A DNA stretch of 64,000 nucleotides from JAEELC01 sp963605425. GTDB lineage: Bacteria > Bacillota_I > Bacilli_A > Acholeplasmatales > Anaeroplasmataceae. Position numbers and translations under genes: made by a program. The stretch's first letter is position 1. Every line of letters begins with the position of its first letter. The notes below the pieces were generated by a model, which made no database searches, had not been told where the DNA came from, and saw only the letters and a list, made by a program, of their open reading frames with translations. This document shows, piece after piece, positions 8,526-16,855 of this stretch. The stretch is taken from assembly GCA_963605425.1 (NCBI GenBank), contig CAVCUQ010000004.1, positions 21,810 through 85,809 of the forward strand, written 5' to 3'.

Positions 8526-10097
8526 ATGTTTGGAAAAAATAAAGACAAAGAAGAAAAAAAGAAAAGAGGACCTATATTTAAATTAATTAGATTTATTATA
8601 GGATTATTCTTTATATGTTTAATAGCCTCAATTGCCCTCTTAATCTATCTTGGAGTTAATGTTGTTTCAACTGAAAACTTTAATGGAAATGAGACTGTTG
8701 AAAAAATCAAATCTGAAAATAAATCTTTAAATGTTATCGGTGATGATATAATATATGATTCTTTAACTGATCTTAGTAGTACTAATTCTTATACTATAAG
8801 TTTAGATGAGACTGAGATGAATTACTTGTTACATGGATTATCAAAAAAGTTAAATAGTAATGTTGATAATATTTATATGTATTATAATGATGATAATACA
8901 TATTCACTTTATATGCCAATAGAATGGTTATTCTTTAAGACATGTCTTGTAATGGATACTACTTTAGTTTATTCAAGTGATACTGATACAATCAAAATGC
9001 ATATTTCCAATTTATCATTAGGTAAATTTGGTGTTAGTAATTTTATTGTAAAGACATTTATACTACCTAATATTAATGAACAATATATCAATTCATTATT
9101 TGAAAAGATTGATCTTAGAGTACAGACTAAAATTGAAAGTACTTATATTGACATAAGTATTAATAGCGATGATTTTATTAATTTAATTTTAAATAAGGTT
9201 GATGATAATGGTTTGTTTAATGTTGTATATTCCACATTAAAGGAAAGTAATAATATTAGTTATACATTTACTAAAGAAGAGATAGGACTATCTGCAAATT
9301 TGACTGATGCAATAAGTGAAAATAATAAAAATAGTATAGAATCTAATTTATCTACTACTAAGTCTAAGATGAATACACTAATTAGTAATAAAGTTGTTAA
9401 CACTAATAATTCAAATTTAATCTTTAATTATCTTATTAATGGTTATAATTATCTAAGTGATGAAGAAAAAGCAAAAATCAAAAAGGTTGATTTATCAAGT
9501 ATTAGCATTGATTCATCAAATGTTGAAACATATTCAGGTGTTATTAAAAGAGATGATAGTACTATAGCTAGCAAATTCCTAATTGATAATTTTCATAATC
9601 AAGAACCTTGTGTTGTAATTGGAGAAGATGAAATTAATAATGAATTATCTTTAGGTAATATAGTCGGTACTTCTTATGCAAAACTTGATAGTAATAATTC
9701 AAACTTTGCCTATATTATTATTGAATCTTTATATTGTACTATCACAAGTGATGAGATTTCCTTTAATATCTTACTTGATTTAAATGGTAAGGAAACAGTT
9801 ATTACTTTAAACTTTGAAAAAGAAAACGGTGAGGGATTACTAGAACTTAAATTAAAAGATTCTAAGATCGGAAAACTTAATGTTTCTTCTGAAAACAGTT
9901 CTATTATTATGGAATTTATTGATAAGAAGAATGATAAAAAATTTGTTTATGTTAATGATAATAATAATCTTGTTATAGATTTAAGTGTTTATGAATCTGA
10001 CGAATTTAAAGGTGTAGTAAAATTCTTTAAAGCAACTAGTAGCTATGATTTAGATATAGAAAAAGTAAAGATTAGCTATAAGAAACATATTGTTTAG
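8526..10097 (+). CDS. Membrane-anchored extracellular protein of unknown function
   Basis: A 523-residue protein with a basic cytoplasmic start (KEEKKKRG), one membrane helix at about 22-46 and a long beta-rich external part. Residues about 95-180 (YSLYMPIEWLFFKTCLVMD, then ISNLSLGKFGVSNF) loosely resemble the DUF2140/YpmS envelope-protein pattern, but the protein is more than twice as long and I do not claim membership. Its start follows AGAAGGTG. It is followed 17 bp later by the thioesterase gene and may be in one operon with it and the aminopeptidase. Confidence 0.75.
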   Translation: MFGKNKDKEEKKKRGPIFKLIRFIIGLFFICLIASIALLIYLGVNVVSTENFNGNETVEKIKSENKSLNVIGDDIIYDSLTDLSSTNSYTISLDETEMNYLLHGLSKKLNSNVDNIYMYYNDDNTYSLYMPIEWLFFKTCLVMDTTLVYSSDTDTIKMHISNLSLGKFGVSNFIVKTFILPNINEQYINSLFEKIDLRVQTKIESTYIDISINSDDFINLILNKVDDNGLFNVVYSTLKESNNISYTFTKEEIGLSANLTDAISENNKNSIESNLSTTKSKMNTLISNKVVNTNNSNLIFNYLINGYNYLSDEEKAKIKKVDLSSISIDSSNVETYSGVIKRDDSTIASKFLIDNFHNQEPCVVIGEDEINNELSLGNIVGTSYAKLDSNNSNFAYIIIESLYCTITSDEISFNILLDLNGKETVITLNFEKENGEGLLELKLKDSKIGKLNVSSENSSIIMEFIDKKNDKKFVYVNDNNNLVIDLSVYESDEFKGVVKFFKATSSYDLDIEKVKISYKKHIV

Positions 10098-10114
10098 TAA
10101 AGGGATAAGTATAT

Positions 10115-10825
10115 ATGGATTTAAATTATGAAATGAAGATATCTTTAAGAAATTCTGATTTTTCTTATTTAGATATTATTAAACCCCAAAGTATTCTGCA
10201 AATATTTGAAGAGATTGCAGGTCATCATGCAAAACTTCTCGGTAATGGATATGAAGCCTTAAAAGAGAAGAATTTAGCTTGGGTATGTGTTAGAACTAAG
10301 GTGGAAATATTAGAAGACCTTGTAAATGGGGAAGATGCAGTTACAGAGACTTTCCCTATTAAACCAGGCCGAATTGATATGGATAGAAACTATATCATCA
10401 AAGATTTAGATGGTAATAAGAAGATTATAGGTACTACTAAATGGATATTAATTGATTATAATACTAGAAGAATAGTTCGGTCTAATGTGATTGAATATCC
10501 TTACTTAGATGGTACTAACCTTATTAGTAATATGTCTAAAGTAGTTCAAGAAGATGTGGTATTAAATAATAGAGTTGATTTTCAAATTAAAATTAATGAT
10601 TTAGATCATAATCTTCATGTCAATAATACTAGATATGTAGAATATGTATTTAATACTTTTGATATAAGCTTAAAAAAACAAATCAAATCATTTGAAGTTG
10701 AATATGTAAAAGAATTAAAATATGGATGTAATGCTTATTTAATGTATGATGATACTTGCAAGCATTATAAGATATTTAATGAAAATGATGAATTATCATT
10801 TATCATGAATATAGAATGGAGATAA
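10115..10825 (+). CDS. Acyl-ACP thioesterase (double hotdog)
   Basis: A 236-residue thioesterase that releases fatty acids from acyl carrier protein. Two hotdog domains are visible: the first with IFEEIAGHHAKLLG and LAWVCVRTKVEI, the second with the DLDHNLHVNNTRYVEY active-site motif, which keeps the Asp, Asn and His typical of the FatA/FatB-like bacterial family. It overlaps the first bases upstream of the aminopeptidase start. Bacteria of this type use such enzymes to set fatty-acid chain supply; substrate length cannot be read from sequence. Confidence 0.9.
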   Translation: MDLNYEMKISLRNSDFSYLDIIKPQSILQIFEEIAGHHAKLLGNGYEALKEKNLAWVCVRTKVEILEDLVNGEDAVTETFPIKPGRIDMDRNYIIKDLDGNKKIIGTTKWILIDYNTRRIVRSNVIEYPYLDGTNLISNMSKVVQEDVVLNNRVDFQIKINDLDHNLHVNNTRYVEYVFNTFDISLKKQIKSFEVEYVKELKYGCNAYLMYDDTCKHYKIFNENDELSFIMNIEWR

Positions 10826-10827
10826 TT

Positions 10828-12123
10828 ATGGAAAATGTTTCTAAATTTATAAAATTTTTAAAGACATCAACTAATCCTTATGAAGCAACAGCTTCTTTAA
10901 GTAATTTATTAGTTAATACTGGTTATCAAAGATTGAATGAATATCAAGAATTTAAACTAGCAAAGGGTGGAAAGTATTTTGTAACTAGAAATAATTCTAG
11001 TATTATAGCTTTCCAAATCCCAACTGACTTATCTGATTTATCATTTAACATTTCAGCTAGTCACACTGATTCACCTACTTTTAAGATTAAGCCTAATAAT
11101 AATATTGTTATTCAAGATAAATATCATATGCTTAATACTGAAGTTTATGGAGGTCCTATTTATTCTAGTTTCTTTGATAGACCACTTTCTATAAGCGGAA
11201 GATTATTTGTAAAAGATAATAATTCTATTAAAGAAGTATTAATTAATTTTGATAGAGATTTACTTGTTATTCCTAATGAATGTATTCATTTTAACAGAGC
11301 GGTAAATGATGGAAAGAGTTATAATCCGCAAATTGATTTACTTCCATTACTAGGTGCTAATAAATCATTAAATGATTTAATTGAAAAAGAATATAATATT
11401 AAAACAAGCGACATATTATCTTCTGATTTAACATTATATTCTCGCTTTAGAGGTACAGTTATAGGAGCTGATAGTGAATATTTTATGGCTCCTCAAATAG
11501 ATGACCTTGAATCAGACTATGGATGTTTTAAGGGATTCATCAATGCAAAACCTAATAAATCTATAAATATTTGTGTGGCATTTGATAATGAAGAAGTAGG
11601 AAGTAACACTAAACAAGGTGCTGAATCTACATTCTTAATTGATGTAATTAATAGAATTAAAGATTCTCTAGGTTTAAGTGATGAACAAATTAAGATTGCT
11701 TTATCTAAATCATTAATGGTATCTTGTGATAATGCTCATGCAGTTCATCCTAATGATGTAGGTAAAACTGATGCCTTAAATAAGGTATTTATGAATAATG
11801 GGATTGTTATTAAACATAATGCTAATCAACATTATGCAACTGACGGTGCTAGTGATGCTATATTCAAGTTTATTTTAGATAAAGCAGAAGTTGCTCATCA
11901 AGATTTTACTAATAGATCAGATGTAAGAGGCGGAGGTACTTTAGGTGCTATTTCAACAAGTCAAGTATCTATTAAAACTGTAGATATTGGACTTGCTCAA
12001 CTTGCAATGCATTCATGTGTAGAAACTGCAGGTTGTCTTGATTTAGATTATCTAATCAAAGGTATGGAAGCTTTCTACAACAGTCATATAACTATTAAGA
12101 AGGATTCAATTGTAATAGAATAA
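10828..12123 (+). CDS. apeB: M18 family aminopeptidase
   Basis: A cytosolic zinc aminopeptidase of the M18 (aspartyl aminopeptidase) family that removes N-terminal, often acidic, residues. Metal and catalytic motifs are ASHTDSPTF, QIDDLESD, FDNEEVGS and, near the end, AMHSCVE. The length of 431 residues is normal. I start at ATG 10828, which follows GGAGA at normal spacing; an in-frame ATG at 10816 lies within the preceding gene and includes that ribosome site. The stop overlaps the start of the HPt gene (TAATG). Confidence 0.93.
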   Translation: MENVSKFIKFLKTSTNPYEATASLSNLLVNTGYQRLNEYQEFKLAKGGKYFVTRNNSSIIAFQIPTDLSDLSFNISASHTDSPTFKIKPNNNIVIQDKYHMLNTEVYGGPIYSSFFDRPLSISGRLFVKDNNSIKEVLINFDRDLLVIPNECIHFNRAVNDGKSYNPQIDLLPLLGANKSLNDLIEKEYNIKTSDILSSDLTLYSRFRGTVIGADSEYFMAPQIDDLESDYGCFKGFINAKPNKSINICVAFDNEEVGSNTKQGAESTFLIDVINRIKDSLGLSDEQIKIALSKSLMVSCDNAHAVHPNDVGKTDALNKVFMNNGIVIKHNANQHYATDGASDAIFKFILDKAEVAHQDFTNRSDVRGGGTLGAISTSQVSIKTVDIGLAQLAMHSCVETAGCLDLDYLIKGMEAFYNSHITIKKDSIVIE

Positions 12124-12461
12124 TGTATATTAAGGAAAGTATTTGGAGAGAGTATTTAGATAATAATTCTAATTTGTTTATAATTGTATCAAAAAGTTTT
12201 TTAGAAGATTTTAAAAATTTCGATGATAATTTAAATGTATTAATTAAAGAAAAAGAAATTAAAAAAATCCATGAATTACTTCATGAATTAAAGGGTGTAG
12301 TTCTTAATATCGGCGCTGATATACTATATGACAGTATTGAAGAGGCATTAGTATTTATTAGAAAAGAAGAACTTGACTTAAAATCTTTGAATAATGTTTG
12401 TAAGGTTTTTGATTTAACATATAATGAATTAGAAGAGATAGTAAATAATTTTAATCAATAA
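12123..12461 (+). CDS. Orphan histidine phosphotransfer (HPt) protein
   Basis: A 112-residue helical protein built around HELKGVVLNIGADILYDSIEEA. This matches the HPt consensus H-x-L-K-G with a following helix that packs against it; the predicted phosphorylated His is H54. HPt proteins pass phosphate between response-regulator receivers and histidine kinases. No kinase or receiver gene is in the window. It shares its start with the aminopeptidase stop, so it is translationally coupled to a housekeeping operon, while a diguanylate cyclase lies convergently downstream. Confidence 0.75.
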   Translation: MYIKESIWREYLDNNSNLFIIVSKSFLEDFKNFDDNLNVLIKEKEIKKIHELLHELKGVVLNIGADILYDSIEEALVFIRKEELDLKSLNNVCKVFDLTYNELEEIVNNFNQ

Positions 12462-12508
12462 GTGTTTAATATTTGATGTATTGATCAAAATGATTACATG
12501 ATTATAAA

Positions 12509-12565
12509 AGCCTTTATTACTATAGTGGTTTTAGTTAACTGTTATAGCGATAAAGGTTTTTTTTA
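12509..12565 (+). terminator. Terminator after the HPt gene
   Basis: A long imperfect hairpin (AGCCTTTATTACTATAG with CTGTTATAGCGATAAAGG) followed by TTTTTTTT. The rest of the interval up to 12688 shows no ORF or recognisable RNA. Confidence 0.8.
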
Positions 12566-12688
12566 ATGCCAATGAATATATTTTCATTTATACTTCTGAT
12601 ATTCATTCAAATTAATGTAAATTGAGGCTAAAAAATAACACTAAAACGAAGGAATGTTTTGTAAAGAATAGCTCAAATGATTCATATA

Positions 12689-12713
12689 AAAAATGACATT
12701 ATTTCTAATGTCA
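12689..12713 (-). terminator. Terminator of the minus-strand diguanylate cyclase gene
   Basis: Read on the minus strand: ATGACATTA, loop GAAA, TAATGTCAT, then TTTTTT. It lies just beyond the stop codon of the gene. Confidence 0.85.
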
Positions 12714-12727
12714 TAATTTAATAAAGT

Positions 12728-14023
12728 TTATTTTATTGTAGCTTTGAATCCTTCATACTTTTTAGATTCATACATTGCATCATCAGCTTTTTTATAAAGT
12801 TTTGAGAAAGAATCAGAAATGCCTGTGTAGAATGTTCCTCCTAAAGATAATACAAAATCATTATTAATTCCATCAATTTTGATTTTCTTAATATGTTCAA
12901 TTATCTTATTAAATAATCTTGAAACAGCTTCCTCATCTTTAATATTAGGAGAATATATAGCAAATTCATCTCCACCAAGTCTAAAGACTATATCATTGTC
13001 TTTTGCAACATTTTCCAAGGCTCTTGCAATAGAGATAATTACTTTATCACCAACTTGATGTCCATATCTATCATTTATTGATTTGAAATGGTCACAGTCT
13101 AAGATTGCAAAGAAACCAAAGTCAGACTTTTTAATTGCTTCTTCAACACAAGCTTCACCGTATCCTCTGTTATATATACCAGTTAACATATCAGTATGTG
13201 CAGATTCAGCTAAAGCATTTTCTCTTTGTTTATTTAATTCAATAATTTCAATTGCAAAGATAAATGATGTAATTTTATTATCTATTGACTCTTCCTTCAT
13301 GATTATACCTTTACACCAACCATGATTTTTAGAAATAAATTCTATAGATATATTAGATTTTCCATTAAGTCTTTGATCTAGAGTGTCTGCATCAAGAAAA
13401 TCAAAAAGCATTTTCTTAAAAGGAGTAGAACATGTTTCATCAATAACTTTAGGCATATCAAGTAAATAGTTACCAATTTGTTTGGAAATTGAATAAGATA
13501 CATCGTCAGTAGCTGTAATTACATAATAAGAATTATTAGTCAAATCAACTCTAAACATAGATGCATAAATGCTAGCTAGAGCTTTATAAGCTTTAGTTAA
13601 TCCCTCAAAAAATTTTCTTTCTAAGTTTTTTACAACCTTATCAATAATTCTAAAACCACAAACTACTTTTAATGGTTCACCTTTTTCAGAACATACAGAA
13701 TATGTTGCAGTATAGTGGTGAACAGAATTATCATCATCTACTACTCTATAACTAAAGTCAAAAGTCTTAACTTCGCTTAATTTTTCTTTTATATGATCTA
13801 TTGATAGATAAGTAATAAAATCATGATAATCATCTTTATAAATTCTGCTTGATGCATATCTTTTAAGCATTGTTTCATAATCGAAAGCTTCTTTATCTTC
13901 TAAGATACCTTCAGTTATATAACCTTCAAGTTTAATTATCTTAGCTGTTCTAGATTCAATGTCGATTTCGTATACGTTTAAATATTTTATTGCAAGTGCA
14001 TTTATAAGGCTTGAATTTTCCAT
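12728..14023 (-). CDS. Soluble diguanylate cyclase (GGDEF)
   Basis: A 431-residue protein without membrane segments. The C-terminal GGDEF domain starts at HTDMLTGIYNR and has intact GGDEF at residues 350-354, so it should make cyclic di-GMP. The N-terminal 250 residues show a PAS-like pattern (FDFSYRVVDDDNSVHHYTATYS, with the typical follow-on beta strands) and a second possible sensory region; the ligand is unknown. I see no RxxD inhibitory site just before the GGDEF motif. The start follows AGAGGTG. It is transcribed convergently to the HPt gene and back-to-tail with rqcH. Confidence 0.9.
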   Translation of the reverse strand: MENSSLINALAIKYLNVYEIDIESRTAKIIKLEGYITEGILEDKEAFDYETMLKRYASSRIYKDDYHDFITYLSIDHIKEKLSEVKTFDFSYRVVDDDNSVHHYTATYSVCSEKGEPLKVVCGFRIIDKVVKNLERKFFEGLTKAYKALASIYASMFRVDLTNNSYYVITATDDVSYSISKQIGNYLLDMPKVIDETCSTPFKKMLFDFLDADTLDQRLNGKSNISIEFISKNHGWCKGIIMKEESIDNKITSFIFAIEIIELNKQRENALAESAHTDMLTGIYNRGYGEACVEEAIKKSDFGFFAILDCDHFKSINDRYGHQVGDKVIISIARALENVAKDNDIVFRLGGDEFAIYSPNIKDEEAVSRLFNKIIEHIKKIKIDGINNDFVLSLGGTFYTGISDSFSKLYKKADDAMYESKKYEGFKATIK

Positions 14024-14074
14024 GTGGCACCTCTTTTTTGATGTTAGTATTATACAATAGAAAATTTATAATGT

Positions 14075-15694
14075 CTATTTTTTAATTGTAAGATTGCTTA
14101 AAATTTGATTATCAGGATCGATATAAATAGTTTTTTCACCTTTAATACTTACAAAACATTTTCTTTTTCCAGGGATAGTTTTAATATTTCTTACCTTTGT
14201 ATAGTTTACTGGAACAGAAGAAGAATCTTTAAGGTTAGAAAATAGTGCAGCTATATTTGCACAAAGTCTTATTTCATCTTCTGTATAATCATCACTTTTT
14301 TGAAGTACAACATGGCTTCCTGGTGCGTCTTTTACATGAAACCAAAGTGAATCTTTTCTAGCTAAATCAAAGGTTACCATTTCATTTTGAATATTATTTT
14401 TACCTACATAAATTAATGAACCATTATATTCATAAGTTAAAATCTTAGGTTTAGATTTTTTATTTGTTTTAGTTTGAATATTTAAATATTTTTCTTTAAT
14501 AAGCTCATCTTGAATTTCTAATGCGTCATCAAGTGTTTCAGCTGTCTCTATTTGAGTCTTAAGTAAAGTAAAATATTCAATTTCTTCTTGTGCTATTTTT
14601 TTCTCTTTTTCTGCATAAATTATTGTATTTTTACTCTTTTTATATTTCTTAAAATAGTTATTTGCATTTTCTTTAATATATAATTTATTATCAAGAGGAA
14701 TGGTTATCTCTTCATTTGTATAATAATTTAATACATTTATCTTATCTAGTTTTTTATCTATATAAGCATTAACTATTAATAATTCACCATATAATTTATA
14801 AATATTAGCTCTCTTAGCTTTATCGATATCTTCGTCAAGTTTAACTATTTTCTTTTTGTTTTTAGTTATTAGTTTATCAATAAAAGAAGAAATATTTGAT
14901 GTTTTACTCTTAATTCTATCTTTAAGGGATACCTTAGAATAGAATTCATCTAAAGCCTCGGAGTAACTATCATATGTCTTTGAACCATCTGTTAAATAAT
15001 AATTAACTTCTTTAAAATCGCTAGTTATATTAGGATTATTTTCGTTAATTAATTTAATAAAGTTAGTCTTAATGTCTCCATCAAATATTCTTAAAGCCGC
15101 GTTATATGATAATCCTAGTATCTTATTTGTTAATTCTTTAGGAGTTGTAACATGAGATAAAATATCATTTAATTCATCTTCGTTTAAAGTAAAAGGATTA
15201 ATTTTACCTAAAGTATCAGGATATTCATAAGCACCATTTGGAAGGACTGATCTCATCTCTGATATTCCAATATGTCTTAAAGCTTCAATTATAGTATTAT
15301 CTTTAACTATAATAAGGTTAGAATATCTACCCATTATTTCGATAATAAGGGATATACGCTCAAAGTCTCCTAGTTCATTATATCTTGATGTTCTTATTTC
15401 CATTATTCTATCAGTTTCGTGGCTTTGAATATAATCTACTATAGCTCCTTCAAAATATTTTCTAAGTAACATAGTAAAACTTTTAGGCTCGCGTGGAAAA
15501 GAATAAGTACCATTTGTAATATTTACTCGAGGATAATTAGGTGAAAGTGAGATTAAAAGTTTATAATTTATTCTCATCTTTCTAATTGTAAATAAAAATT
15601 CATATTCACTTACTTCTTGAATCTTATCTATTTTACCTGTAGATAAATTGTTTAATTCATTTGCTAATTTATAAAAAAATATACCGTCTAACAT
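14075..15694 (-). CDS. rqcH: Ribosome quality control protein RqcH (NFACT family)
   Basis: The bacterial Rqc2/NEMF homologue, which binds stalled 50S subunits and recruits tRNA-Ala to add C-terminal alanine tails. The NFACT-N domain starts at MLDGIFFYKLANEL, a coiled coil spans about 250-400, and the NFACT-R domain is visible in SLIYVGKNNIQNE and DSLWFHVKDAPGSHVVL. Length 539 is usual (older names: FbpA, fibronectin-binding protein). The start follows GAGG. The genome also encodes tmRNA and SmpB (62 kb), so both ribosome-rescue and nascent-chain tagging routes are present. Confidence 0.93.
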   Translation of the reverse strand: MLDGIFFYKLANELNNLSTGKIDKIQEVSEYEFLFTIRKMRINYKLLISLSPNYPRVNITNGTYSFPREPKSFTMLLRKYFEGAIVDYIQSHETDRIMEIRTSRYNELGDFERISLIIEIMGRYSNLIIVKDNTIIEALRHIGISEMRSVLPNGAYEYPDTLGKINPFTLNEDELNDILSHVTTPKELTNKILGLSYNAALRIFDGDIKTNFIKLINENNPNITSDFKEVNYYLTDGSKTYDSYSEALDEFYSKVSLKDRIKSKTSNISSFIDKLITKNKKKIVKLDEDIDKAKRANIYKLYGELLIVNAYIDKKLDKINVLNYYTNEEITIPLDNKLYIKENANNYFKKYKKSKNTIIYAEKEKKIAQEEIEYFTLLKTQIETAETLDDALEIQDELIKEKYLNIQTKTNKKSKPKILTYEYNGSLIYVGKNNIQNEMVTFDLARKDSLWFHVKDAPGSHVVLQKSDDYTEDEIRLCANIAALFSNLKDSSSVPVNYTKVRNIKTIPGKRKCFVSIKGEKTIYIDPDNQILSNLTIKK

Positions 15695-15822
15695 ATTTAA
15701 ACCTCATTTGATTAAAATAATTATACCACATAATTAATTTAATCTTACAAATTTTCATACCCCTTTAAATTAAAATAAAGATATGCTAAAATACATTAAG
15801 GAAATTTGAGGTATTATGATTT

Positions 15823-16446
15823 ATGAAACTAAATGATAAAGGTTTATTAGTAGTGCTATCTGGTCCAAGTGGTGTTGGTAAAGGTACTGTAAGAAAAGCT
15901 TTATTTAATATGCCAGAACAAAATTTTGTATACTCTGTTTCTATGACTACTCGCCCTATGAGACCTGGAGAGGAAAATGGTAAAGATTACTTCTTTGTAA
16001 CAAAAGAAGAATTTGAAAAGAGAATTGAAGAAGGAAAATTCCTTGAACATGCAGAATTTGTTGGTAATTATTATGGTACACCAATAGACGAAGTTAACAA
16101 ACAACTAGACAATGGTAAAGAAGTTATTCTTGAAATTGAAGTTGAGGGTGCTTTGCAAGTAAGAGAAAAATGCAAAGATGCAGTATTTATATTCCTAGTT
16201 CCACCTTCTAAGGAAGCACTTTATAACAGACTTAAGAGACGTGGTACTGAAAGCGAAGAAGTAATTCAAGAGCGAATTGCTAAAGCTAATAGAGAATTTA
16301 AGCTTGCATGTAAGTATGACTATATTGTAGTTAATGATGAGGTTAATAATGCGGCCGACAGAATTATGGCTATCATTAGAGCTGAACATGCTAAAACTTG
16401 GAGATCTATACATAAATATGAAGAATTGCTTGATATCGATAAATAA
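15823..16446 (+). CDS. gmk: Guanylate kinase
   Basis: Phosphorylates GMP to GDP with ATP. The P-loop is SGPSGVGKGT, followed by the GMP-binding region (TTRPMRPGEENGKDYFFV) and the LID region RLKRRGTESEE. 207 residues is the usual length. It is followed 12 bp later by rpoZ, an order conserved in Firmicutes. Confidence 0.97.
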   Translation: MKLNDKGLLVVLSGPSGVGKGTVRKALFNMPEQNFVYSVSMTTRPMRPGEENGKDYFFVTKEEFEKRIEEGKFLEHAEFVGNYYGTPIDEVNKQLDNGKEVILEIEVEGALQVREKCKDAVFIFLVPPSKEALYNRLKRRGTESEEVIQERIAKANREFKLACKYDYIVVNDEVNNAADRIMAIIRAEHAKTWRSIHKYEELLDIDK

Positions 16447-16458
16447 GGAGAGATAAAT

Positions 16459-16815
16459 ATGGAAAATAAAAATTTAAATGGAATGCGTTATCCATCAATC
16501 GATGCACTAGTTGATAAAAAAGATGAGTTTGTCTTAGAAAACGGAGAAAATTATTCTAAGAAACACACTAAATATCAAGTTGCATACCTAGCTGCTAAAA
16601 GAGCACATGAAATCGAAATTGATGAAAAAGCAAGAAAAGCTTTAATTGCAAAGGCTGAAGATGATGAAACTATCGACATCGAATTAAAGAAAATTGAAGA
16701 CGAAGAAGAACACCTTTGTGTTAAACCTGTAGGTATGGCTCTAGAAGAGTATTTACATGGTAATGTTCACTGCAGTTTCAAATCAAATGATCTTGCAGAT
16801 AAGAAAAACAAATAA
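16459..16815 (+). CDS. rpoZ: RNA polymerase omega subunit
   Basis: A 118-residue protein with the omega fold: MRYPSIDALVDKKD, then KYQVAYLAAKRAHEIE and, near the C-terminus, KPVGMALEEYLHG. It supports assembly of the beta-prime subunit. It is longer than many omega proteins because of an acidic helical insert at about 65-90. It has a strong AAGGAGA ribosome site and sits directly after gmk, as in B. subtilis. Confidence 0.9.
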   Translation: MENKNLNGMRYPSIDALVDKKDEFVLENGENYSKKHTKYQVAYLAAKRAHEIEIDEKARKALIAKAEDDETIDIELKKIEDEEEHLCVKPVGMALEEYLHGNVHCSFKSNDLADKKNK

Positions 16816-16822
16816 ATTAGAT

Positions 16823-16850
16823 GGCGATTTTTTAATCGCCTTTATTTTTT
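16823..16850 (+). terminator. Terminator after rpoZ, touching the uvrC start
   Basis: GGCGATT - TTTT - AATCGCC followed by TTTATTTTTT. The U-run ends five bases before the uvrC start codon. Confidence 0.85.
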
Positions 16851-16855
16851 AAATT

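Noticed and set aside
13083..13325. 80-residue plus-strand ORF
   Set aside because: It is antisense within the GGDEF gene, with no ribosome site and no family match; other antisense ORFs of the window were dropped for the same reason.
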